From: Liolophura sinensis
Lineage: Eukaryota; Mollusca; Polyplacophora; Chitonida; Chitonidae
Reading direction: 5' to 3'
DNA: 64,000 nt
Assembly (NCBI RefSeq): GCF_032854445.1
Contig: NC_088306.1
Coordinates: forward strand, 18,323,764-18,387,763
Position numbers and translations under genes: made by a program. Shown one piece after another: positions 13,801 to 25,800 of this stretch. The notes under the pieces were generated by a model that was given only the letters and a program-made list of their open reading frames with translations, was not told where the DNA came from and searched no databases. How positions within the stretch are numbered: the stretch's first letter is position 1; each line of letters begins with the position of its first letter.

Positions 13801-16800
13801 CAGCAGCCTGCGGATGGTCATGGTTTCCCCCCGGGATCTGTTTGGTTTCCTCCCACCATAACGCTGACTGCAGTCGTATAAGTGAAATATTCTTGAGTAT
13901 GGCATAAAACACCAAACAAATAAATGAAGCATTTTGTTCCAAGAATGCATGGTTATTACTTGGTTGTGATCGAAAAGTAATAAATAACCTTTTTCTCCAC
14001 AACAGAGGCATTAATAAAGGCAAAAGATTGTCATTATATATTACTTTTGGTGCTTACATTTTTCCGGTAGGATATCACCCTACCTTCCAATCACACGCTA
14101 AAATGCCTTTCTAAGAACAGTACTGCTCATAGTATTCAGTGCAGTGTTTTATGTGATATTTTGTACCTGTCTGTTTTTTTCTTGTAGATGTACAGAAGTT
14201 ACCTCTACCGTCAAGAGGAGGTTATCACCGAATTAGATCAGGCGTGTAAGAAGAGCAAAAAATTTGAGGCGGCATATAAAAAGTTTGAGGGGCAGAAAGT
14301 TTGTTACCTCCCTTTGAACACGTTCCTGTTGAAACCTGGACAGCGGTTGCTACATTACAAGCTTTTGTTGGAACGTAAGTTAAACATCTTTCATGAGAAT
14401 GTACATGGTTGGGGCATCTGCGGTGTACCCTGGGCACTGCCCAGTTTCCTCCCACCATAATGCTGGTCACTGTTGTATAAGTGAAATATTCATGAATACA
14501 GCATAAAACACCAATCACATAAATAAATAAAGTGAGTGAGTGAGTGCTTGGGGGTTTAACGTCGTACTCAACAATTTTTCAGCCATATGACGACGAAGGA
14601 ATCATTAGGGTGCATGTACGTGTGATGTGCCTCCTTGTTGCAGGACGGATTTCCACCGCTCTTTTATTTAGTGCTGCTTCACTGAGATGACTTACCGAAG
14701 GCAAGTAAGCCGCCCCGCCCGAGCCATTATACTGATACGGGTCAACCGGTCGTTGCACTATCCCCTTCATGCTGAACGCCAAGCGAGGAAGTTACAACTT
14801 CCTCTTTTAAAGTCTTAGGTGTGACTCGATCAAGGATTGATCCTGGATTTACCGGTCCCGAAGCAGGGGCTCTACCAACTGTGCTATCCGGGCCGGTCAT
14901 AAATAAATAAAACGTACATATAAGTTTATTAGATTGTAAATTTGCCATCTTTTATTCATGATGTAAGTTTACAAGTTTCTATTAGAACATAACATCATAA
15001 GCTTTTATTGTAACTTATGTTGACCAACTTTTACTTAAAGTGCAAATTTATAAATCATGTAGGACTAGAATCTTTTGCTAATATTTATGTTTATAGGAAG
15101 CTTTTAGGAGAAGTTCATGTGTCTCTTGGGCCATAGTGCATCAGTTCTTTTAAAAGAGTTTTCGTCTCCCACCTTTGGATTGTCGTGGGTTTCCCCCAGG
15201 CCCAGCTGGGCTTCCATAATGCCGGCCACCATCATAGAAGTGAAATATTTTTGCGTACAGCGTAAAACGCCAGTGAAATAAAAAAAAATTTTCAAAGGGT
15301 CCAGGGAGATAGAACATATTCTGATGTGTAGTTTAATTTAAACAGGCCATAGGGGAGATTTTAGGACTAAAATTATATAGGGCAAGTCCAATCAAAGTTT
15401 TCAAAGTAAAGTTCCTTAGATTTGTATAGCAGGTCACATTACAAATTTATAAACTTCAGACTTCTTTTAACGATTTGAGAAGTACAGGTACAAGTCTGTT
15501 GTTTATTGAAATAATTTGATCATGTCTCTAAAATAGCCTCTTTAAGATTAGTGTTGTCGATTTACTTTGATCCATAAATCCATGTGATATTTTCTGCATA
15601 CATCTGGTTAAATAAAGTTCAAATTGACTGACTTCTGGGATCAGAAACTTGGAAATTCCTGTTTCAATATTGTTTCAAGATTACTAGCTTTTATTTGCAT
15701 TGCAGCTTAAAAGTTCACAAGATATTGTCTGCATACATCCTGTTTCTGTTCTCAGGCCTTGTGAAACATTACCAGTCGGATCATGTGGATGTCCAGGACA
15801 GCAGAGGTAAGGAAAACACTCTACATGGTTAATTCTTGTTTCAGGCTCCCTGAGGTTGCTGGTTCAAATCCAGCCCTTGCTAGCTCAACGGTGGCTTTTA
15901 AGTTAGGAAGTAGTCGCCTTTGTGACAGAGGTGGTTAACATACCAGTAAGGCGTAATGACCTAGGAGCCTCTCATCAATGCGATCCCTGTGAGTTCAAGT
16001 CCAGCTCATGCTGGCGCCCTTTCTGGCTGTACATGGGAAGGTCTCTGAGCAACCTGTAGATGGTCGTGGGGTTTCCCTGGGCTTTGACCAGTTTCCTCCC
16101 ACCATAATGCTGGCCGCAATAATATAAGTGAAGTATTTTTGAGTATGGCGAGAAACGCCAATCAAATAAATAAATAAGTCAGGAAGTCGATCAGACATTT
16201 AACTCCAGTCTTCCCCTGTCATGAGGTATAGTGTTCAAAATAATTAATTAAATTGATTTTTTTTGAACATTCAGTGCTTGCAAATTACAGATTTCAAATT
16301 GTCATTGTAATAAGAAAATTAAAGATGTTTGTAACCAAACGAAGTATATTTTTTGTAATTTGGCGCAACAAAGGTGCAATGTACAACCAAGGTATAATGT
16401 ACAACCAGTGGAATGTATAACCAGGGTGGAAGGTACAGCTAGTGGAATGTACAGCCAAGGTATGATGTTCAACCAGTGGAGTGTTTAACCAAGGTGGAGT
16501 GTACAACCATGGCATAATGTATAAGCAAGGTGGAATGTACAACCAAGGTATAATGTACAACCAGTGGAATGTACAGCCAAAGTGGAAATATACAACCAAG
16601 ATGGAATGTAAAACGGAGGTGGATTGTACAACCAGTGGAATGTATAACCAAGGTGGAATGTACAATATTGAAATGTATAACCAAGGTATAATGTACAACC
16701 AGTGGAATGTACAATCAAGGTATAATGTACAACCTGTGGAATGTATAACCAAGGTGGAATGTACAACCAAGGTATGTTGTACAACCAGTAGAATGTACAG

Positions 16801-19800
16801 CCAAAGTGGAAACATACAACCAAGATGGGATGTAAAACCAAGGTGGAATGTACAGCCAAGGTGCATTGTACAGCCAAGGTGCAATGAACAGCGAGTGCAA
16901 TGTACAGCCAAGGTGGAATGTACAACCAAGGTTGAATGTACAACCAGTGATATGTATAACCAAGGTGGTATATACAACCAATGCGGAATAATTTACATTT
17001 CCTCATGTAGCAGGCTTAAATGTGACTATAGAGACATTTACACCCATCATCCAGTCTCAAAGAAGCTTAGCTTCTCTGATCAAAGGTGTTGGCTGGGAAG
17101 GCTTGGTAAGAAAATTATATCATGAAAAATGCATGAGAACAAAAGTACTGGTTGGAGTAGGATCGTCCATCTCTCCCTGGGCTAAACCTGTAAACATTGA
17201 TCGCAATTTAGTGGAGGACCTAAAGAGAGGCTGCGGACTTGAAAGTTCAGACGTTATGTTGCGGAACGAGAGCTAAATAAGCTGCTGGACTATAAATAGT
17301 TGATTACTAAGATTATCTTGAGCGTGGCCTGGCCGTCAGATCCGTGTACCATTATTAAGTGTGTCAGAGTAAAGAGAAGTTATGACTGCATAGATGTAGG
17401 GGGTTAACACTAGTTGTGAACGACAGGGGAGTAACGGGGTGGGGGGCTACTACCAAACCACAGCCACTACTATCAGCCGTTTTACCCTACGGTACTTCAA
17501 CTACACATTGGACGTACAGAATTTAAAGTGCAACTGACACGGTTTTTAGGATACTGAAAATAAAAAAAATACATTATTGGATAAAATTAAGGTAACAATT
17601 AAGCATACATATTGTTTTTGCTTTAAATGAACTTTTAGTAATGGGTTTATTTTGTTAAAAGTTGACTTTTGCCACTCCACAAGCGATCGACTGATGGTGT
17701 TAGTCCTAGACATCCTGGGATCATAAAGTCATGTGGTCAGATTAAAAACATAAAACACTTGTAACTCACACATATATGAACTGAGACGAGCATTAAGGAA
17801 AAGTGTTACCACTTGCCATCCTGTTCCCTTTGGTTTCTTTGTTAAAACCTCAATATAGTCTGTCATTTGGGTGGCAAAGAGCTAAATGCCATTACAGTGA
17901 CGGAAATGTTAAGTACACCGAAAAAGTTTAAAAAACATTTTTAAAGGGATATAGAATCAATTTTGATTGATTGGTATAAGAGATTGGCTATGTGTAGGCT
18001 GTTAAGCAGAATTTTAGGTATAGCAGGGTTATTCAAGCATGACCCTGGCTGCATGGTTTAACCCAGAAAATCCTATCTCTGCTGTCAGTCAATCAGCTTT
18101 GATTCTGCATCCTCTTAAGGCCCCACTCTTTGTTGACATCAGCCTTAAAAAATGCTGTATAGATATTTTCATTTTCAAGCATATAATATTATTTTGGACA
18201 TAACAAAAACATAGACATGCTACAGTACTCATGGTTCCACAGCAGTTAAGGAGATTTTGTCATCTTAACTCCTGCCAAATATTACCGACTGTTTGTTTCT
18301 GTATGCAAATGTGTTTTTTCTTGTCTTCCCCTTGATTAGGAGGAGTTGGTCTTTTTTTATTGGGACATTATACTCTGTGAACAGTATATTCATTCGACTT
18401 TGTATTTTCACTTTACCCAGTATTTTGACTTGGCCCAGTGATTTCACTTTGGCCAGTATATATTCATGCCAGTGTTTCCACTCATTACAGTATTTTGACT
18501 TGGCCCAGTAATTTCACTATTGCCAGTATATTTTCGTGCCAGTGTTTCCACTTATTACAGTGTTTCCATTCATTACAGTGTTTCCATTCATTACAGTAAT
18601 TTCACTATGGCCAGTAATTTTTCGTGCCAGTGTTTCCACTCATTGCAGTATTTTCACTTGGGTCATTATTTGCACTCTGAGCTGTGTATTCATCATGTCC
18701 ATTATTTTCACTGAAAGTGTTTTCATTGATCCCCTTCATCCTTTTTTGAGATTGCGTCATACTAATGGGGCTATTGTCTAATGATAATTTCGTTTCTTTC
18801 AGCTGCTCTCGCCAAACTGATGGAAGTCACATCAGCCTTCAGTGAATCCATGCGAAAAGTGGTCAGTTAAGTTTTTTCTTGTATCTGTTAATAACACAGA
18901 TGTCTCAAATGAACCATATCTAGGCTCAGGGAACAACACAGCTACAGATTTGATCTTAACTCGTGGACTTTGCTCTTTATCTACGATTTGACCTAATTTC
19001 CATCATTTTCAAATTTTGGAAACATGGCTGCCGTACTTTCCCCAGGGAGAAATTATGGTATCTGAATAGAGTGACATGACAACTAGCGTTTGAATGTGTC
19101 GAAACTTTCATAAATTTAGCATTGTGTACTGTTTTGAAGTCATGACTAAGCCTGTGCTAACTGTACAAGTAAGTCAGCTTGGAGATCCCCTAATGCTTTT
19201 ACGTTTTTTATTTGAATTTCAAGTAGATGAAAGTAAAATGAACAAATCTAAGAGCGAAATGTTTTTCAGCAAGGTAACAAACATGTTTTTACCTGCAATC
19301 TTATATCTTTCAATATGCCTGTGGTATGGGAAATAACTCCTGTAAGTGAATGACTGTAGAAAGTTGTTTCCCTTGAATAATGGTGTTGTCAATGTTGCAA
19401 ATGCCTCAATGTTGCAAAAACACCCTCAATCTTTAAGAGGTCCTTTTTTTTAACTGGTTCAAGTGTGGCATTGTGACAAAAGAGGAGATTTTGAAGAGTA
19501 TAGGGAGTATAGATATACTGATATAAAGGAATATTTTACCCCTACATACTGTAATCCTTCAACCTTTTCGCATGTGTGCAAACTGTTACTTCAAGAACAT
19601 TTTGAAGACATTAATTCTTTGTAGACCCTAAAAAAAAATTTTTTTTTTTGTGAAACCCTGAAATTGGCCAGTCCAAACAATGTAGTTTTGTCTCCGAAAT
19701 CCAATTAAAAATATGCATAAATTGCACTAATAGTTGCCCTTTCATATGCGAAAAGGTTGAGGAAGTAGTATAGATGTGTTTTGCATCTGAAAGCTATCTT

Positions 19801-22800
19801 CGTAAAATAACATGTAAGGAAGATTAATACAGTGTAGGTATTTTGAACATGCTTACTTATTGCAGAGCATAATTTGTCTGGCAGGGATGTTTTCACATAT
19901 GTCAAATTTATTTTGTTCATTTTTTTCCCCCAGGATAATTTACAAAAATTGGTGGAGCTGCAGCGAGATTTGGTTGGCATTGATTCCATTGTTTCTATTG
20001 GCAGGGTAAGATATTTACTTGTGCTTAAACTTTTCCTTGGATTCTGATTTTCCATTACCTCGGAATCAGTTCAAAAACTTGAAAGTTTTGAATATGTCTG
20101 ACTGAAAGATGTTTCAATTCGTTTCAGGAGTTTCTGAGGGAAGGATGTTTACAAAAATTCTCTAAAAAAGGTTATCAACAGAGAATGTTTTTCTTGGTAA
20201 GTATCAACTGTAGAATTTAGTAAATCTCAACTACCCTAGTTTCGTGGACACCTGGTGTGCTGTTTTTTAACCAATAGAAATGAACCAGGCATTTCAGGTA
20301 CCAGTGTTGGTATTTGGTATTACAGACACTGTAATTTTTTAACCTTCTTGCATGTTTGCAAGGTATTTACTCAAGCATATTCTGACCCCATCAGTCTGTG
20401 TTGACGGATAAAATTATACTTTTGATAAAGCCCTCTAACTGTCTGATACAGGCATAGTTTTTACTCCAAAATCAAAGTAAAAATGTCCATAAATTGCACT
20501 GAAAGTTGCTCTTTCGTATGAGAAAAGGTTGAATTAACATAGTATGAACCATTATACTGTAAGTCTTCAGCCTCTAAAGCACTTTTTTCAGTGGAATTCC
20601 TGCATACAGTTATTCTGAAAATGGTGCTAAAAATGATTTGTTTGTGTCAGTAAAGATTGCGGCTTCGTAAAACTGTGTAAGTTATTTGTCTACACCCAGT
20701 TTCAAAATATGGGTTGCAGAGGCGGTTGAAAAAGTTGAAAAATTAGGGTATTTCAGTATCTTGATAACAAGAAATATAAATTGATATCATGGTTATTATG
20801 AACAGGTGTATTTCAGTTTGCATACCTCAACAAGTATATTTTGAGGTCATTGCAAGTCTCAATTTTATATGCATTATGTATATTTTGGTATCTTGACACA
20901 TCTCAGCAGGTATAGTTTATTGTTTTTACAAGTCTCAAAAAATATACTTTATATTTTCACAAGTTTCAACAGGTATATTTTGATGTGTTGGTATGTGTAT
21001 GTGTATTTTTTGGTGTTATTGTTAGTATCAACAGGTATATTTTGCTAGAAAATTTGAATTGACATCTGGCAGTAACACATAATTGTACCTGTATCTTAAC
21101 ATTTCATTCGATGTTCTTTAAGAAACTGTACAGATATGTATATTGGATCAGATATTGAGTTATCTTATCGCTCTGTGGTAGTTAAGTGTAGGTTTTAATT
21201 AACACATCGTGATAATGATCTTTGCAGCTTTTGAATGTTCGACAGGCTTCCTAAAACATGTTGCATTTTTCTCCGCAGTTCTCTGACATGCTAGTCTATA
21301 CAAGTCGGACGGCCACTCCTCTGCTACAGTTCAAAGTTCATGGCCAGCTCCCGCTAAGAGGCATGATTGTAAGTATGAATCTCTCCCTCATTATGACCGG
21401 CCTGGATAGCACAGTTGGTAGAGCGTCCACCTGTTGTTGGTGGATGAATCTGCCTACAAATCTGAAAATTTGTTGAGCACGACGTTAAATCCCAAGCAAG
21501 CACTCACACCAGTCGCGTTGTATGAAGTTTGGGAACTACTGATAGCCTGTGATGTATATAATACAGGGACGGACATGGTGTGATGCTGGATGTTAACCAG
21601 GTCAACACAGTGTCATGGTTTTCACTGAATAATTGCAAATTTCCGAGTGCAAAAAGGTTTCCCTACTGAGACTAGGGAAAGTATGTGCAAATTTGGGCAA
21701 CACCAATATTGTGAAAACTTTAGGAAACACATTCGTGACTGAGGCGTTTTGAAGCACAGGTTGTAATCAAGCTTGTTATAATGATAAAAAAGGTGTATCA
21801 GTACACTAAGGTTGTGGTAAATTTAGTACCTTTCAATTAGAAACCACACGACCATGCCCCTGCCCTTATGGAGAACCTATCTGTCACGACTTTGAAAAGT
21901 AGACTCTGGAAATTTGCAACCAACCTGCAGATGCACGTGGATTTTCTCCGGGCACCCGGTTTCATCCCACCATAATGCTGGCAGCTGTGTTATTTGTGAA
22001 ATATTCTTGAGTACGGAGTAAAACACCAGTCAAATAAATAAATAACTAGAATAAACAAATAACTAGAATAAATAACTAGAAAAGAAGTCATTTAATCTGT
22101 ACTTTAAATCTTTAGCCATGATATAGGCTTGTATTGGTTACATTTGTAACAGTGCGACCTGGAAATCAGTTCCTTCAATTCGTTTTTTTTTTTCCCTCAG
22201 GTGGACGAGACAGACAATTTCAAAATGGCTGTTGAAAATAGTTTTACAATTTATGGTGGGAACAGATGTTTACTTGTGGCTGCCAGGTAAGTTTGGCTAC
22301 AAGAATATAATCATCTTGATCAAGGATTAAACATTCTAGAAAAAAGCAAAGATAAAATGCATGCTTTGTGGCTTTTTACGCACCTGCAGAAATACAGTGT
22401 TAGACGTCCAGGTAAACAAACAAATTCAATTTTACATCTTCAGTTCCTTGAATATCTATGTTATATACTTTGATGTTTGTGCGAAACAAACAATTACATG
22501 GATTAGCTTCGTCTGAATATATTTCTTCCACAGGATCAATTTTTATTATTATTATTTTTTTAAATTATTATTATTATTTTTTATTATTATTATTTAGTAC
22601 CCCTGAGGAGAAGGATAAATGGATTGAAGATCTGAATGAGGCCGTTCAGATCGCCAAATCCAAGTCAGATGACAAGCTACAGTACGCCAGTCTCAAGTCC
22701 AGTGCCAGTAAGTACCATGGAAGACTATCTATGCGCAGTAAACATTTTTGTTTGGTAAGTTATATCTCTGAACATGCAAAACTGCACTTATTATTATGCA

Positions 22801-25800
22801 ATACAATAAGATAGATTGAATTTCTGACATTTTATTAGCTCGTTCTGGCCGGAGCAAGAGTTGACTCAAGAGTCCGGCTGAATTTGAATGAGTAATGGAT
22901 TCTATGTAGTTTTGAAGATTATTGTTAGAAAAGGTATCAAATAAACAAAAGATAATAGCAACAAAACCATTATCCTATTTACTTTTATTTCCGATCATTT
23001 TAAAGAAGCATAATTTTGCAGAAAGGGAAATTGAGAGCAAAAATAGAATAAAAAATTGAGAGTAAAACGTGTACTGTTTACAAGATTACCTCTGACCATG
23101 GAGTATAAATTAACTGATTCTGTCCATGATTTGATGTGTTGAGGAATAACTTGTTTTCGTTTGGGTTATCCTGGTCAAGGCTCGTCGGAGAATGTAGACG
23201 GGATAGACGGTCATGAGGAGAGCAACCACTCACCCTCCACACCGGAGAAGCAGATCCAGCATCGGGCCAACACCACTATGCATGTTTGCTGGCACCGCAA
23301 CACCAGCGTCAGCATGAGGGATCACGAACGCGCCATCAAGGTGAGGCACAGGTGCACTGGTCACCTGTGTGTGGAGTGTGGCAGGAGACAAATCTCAATG
23401 CGGACAGTTACAACGTTCATGTCAATCTGGGACGCTGTTGACTCATGTTACCATAAAGGAAGTAATCTGCAGTTGTCTCCACAACCAGTGAGGCCCTGTG
23501 GCCGAGGTGGATATTGTGCCAGCATGGTGCAATAACCAATAGGAGCCTCTCACCAACAAAGTTGCTGTGAGCTCAAGTCCAACTCATGCTGACTTCCTCT
23601 CTGGCAAATATAGGGGAAGCTTTGTCAGCAATCTGTAGACGGTTGGGGGTTTTCTCTGCTCAGTTTCCTCCCACACTGATGGTTTCATAAGTCAAATATT
23701 CCTGAGTACAGCATCAGATAAATACAATGGCAGATCTCCCCCCCACTATTCATCCAGTGGACTTCTCTCTTGTCGGTTGTATTGCTGAGCACCCAAGAAA
23801 GTGTAGTGCCAAGTATTCAGGTAATTGTGCATGTGTTTGCAAATTAACTGATAATGACACCAGACAGGACACTGTACTTGGATAACCAAGGGATTGCACT
23901 CCTCACAACCAGTTGGCCCTTAACCACTGTAGTCCTGTGTTTGAATTCACCTTGCTGTTACAGCCGTGGTTTTACGTCAGGTTTGTTATGCACCTGAGAA
24001 AAAATGCGGTTTGCTCTGGGCAGTTTGGTTTCCCCCGTTGATAAATTTGACTGCTGTGATGTGATATAAATGATAAATTCTTCAGTCTTGTATAGACACC
24101 GATCAAATAAATAATTAAATCGTTGCTAATTAAACTTATCAGCCAGCTATGGTGCATATATTAATCACAGATGTACGAATATTCAAATGTGCTCCTGTTT
24201 TTTTTTGTCATTTCAGAACCAGCTGAGTGGATACTTGTTAAGGAAGTTCAAAAATAGCAATGGCTGGCAGAAGCTCTGGGTTGTTTTTACGAATTTTTGT
24301 CTGTTCTTCTACAAAACATACCAGGTGAGTGGATGAACGATTGTTACCTACAGGAAACAGACATATTATTCATTGATTTTCAGTGTGCCAAAATGTGAAG
24401 TATATTTCTTTAGTGTGTAATGCTCCATTCAGACATATGTTTTGTGATTCATACATGTTAAAAGTAAATATTACTCCGAAGAAAAGCTTTTCAGTGTGAT
24501 TCTGCTTAAATTTTAAAGACATCTTAAATATTAAATTCCACGAATGGTCGTAGTTTTCCTCAGGCCTGTGCCTGGTTTCCCCCCACCATAATGCTGACCA
24601 CCGTCATATAAGTGAAATATCCTTGTGAGTGAGGGAGTGCTTGGGGTTTAACGTCGTACTCAACAATTAAATATCCTTGTGTACAGCGTAAAACTTCAAT
24701 CAAATAAATAAATAAATATTCAATGAGCGTATAGTTAACTTATTTAGTGGAGCTTTTGATGAAATGAAAGGAGTAAAACAAGGTCCTGTGGATAACTCTT
24801 TGATACGTAGACATTTGACATATGTCACAAGTCTGAGGAACAACAGGCACTGCATGAAGATGGTTTAATAGAACATTAATTTAGAATGTAATGTGCAATT
24901 CCTGATAATACGTAAAGTAAAGAATGTTTTTTAATTAAAATTCTTTATTGCTTTAAAATTGCCAAAAGTATAGTTACGATAATTGAGCCGTTTTAATTTT
25001 AGTACCTGAACAGTAGTCAAGGTGTGTTGTTGTTTTTTTTTTCTTGTAGGATGACTATCCATTGGCCAGTCTACCACTGCTGGGTTACGCCGTCAGCACG
25101 CCTGACGATGAAGATGGCATCCACAAAGACAACGTGTACAAGTTACAGTTTAAAAATCATGTCTATTTCTTCAGAGCCGATAGTCAGTACACCTTTGAGA
25201 GGTGAGGAAAGAAGAGCTGTTCAGACAGTCATCATGTATAGTGTTACTGGGTGGTGTGTAGTGTCTGGTGTCTTTGACATGACACTTCAGTGATGGCAGC
25301 ACCTTGGAGGCATGGACTCTTCCTGCCACAAGAATACACAGTATATGTACATGCACCTAATGACTCCTCATCGTCATATGACTGAAAAATTGTGAAGTAC
25401 GACGTTAAACCCCAAGCGTACGTACATACATACATACATACATACATACATACATACATAAAACTCCAGTCATAAATTGCAAGAGCTTAAAAAGTCAAAC
25501 TCAAAACAGGTCTCAAATTGTGGTTGTAACATTGTTCTTGGGTAAAGAATTGGTGTATAAATTTTATACTGTCCAGAGCAAAACATTTAAAGCAGTGTAT
25601 GAATTTTTAGCAAAAGTTTTGGAGATGTTTGATAAATCTGGGCCTGGAGCTTGTTTTTAACTCTGTAAAACCCTTATTCCTCAAATGTATAAATTTCTTA
25701 AAACACACCTCTGTCTGTAAATTAGGCATTGTGTATAGTCTGCAGAAATAGCCTTACCTGTTGTCTGTAAACTAGGCAATGTGTATGGTCTGCAGAAGTA

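Noticed and set aside
16294-17125. Overlapping frames of 173-227 codons on both strands
   Set aside because: Produced by the 18-bp minisatellite; both strands are open at once and the array sits inside a FARP intron.
23341-23535. Extension of the FARP exon at 23,180 by 65 more open codons
   Set aside because: The frame runs through the donor GTGAGG into a V-SINE, and the next exon (24,217) continues the conserved FARP sequence directly.
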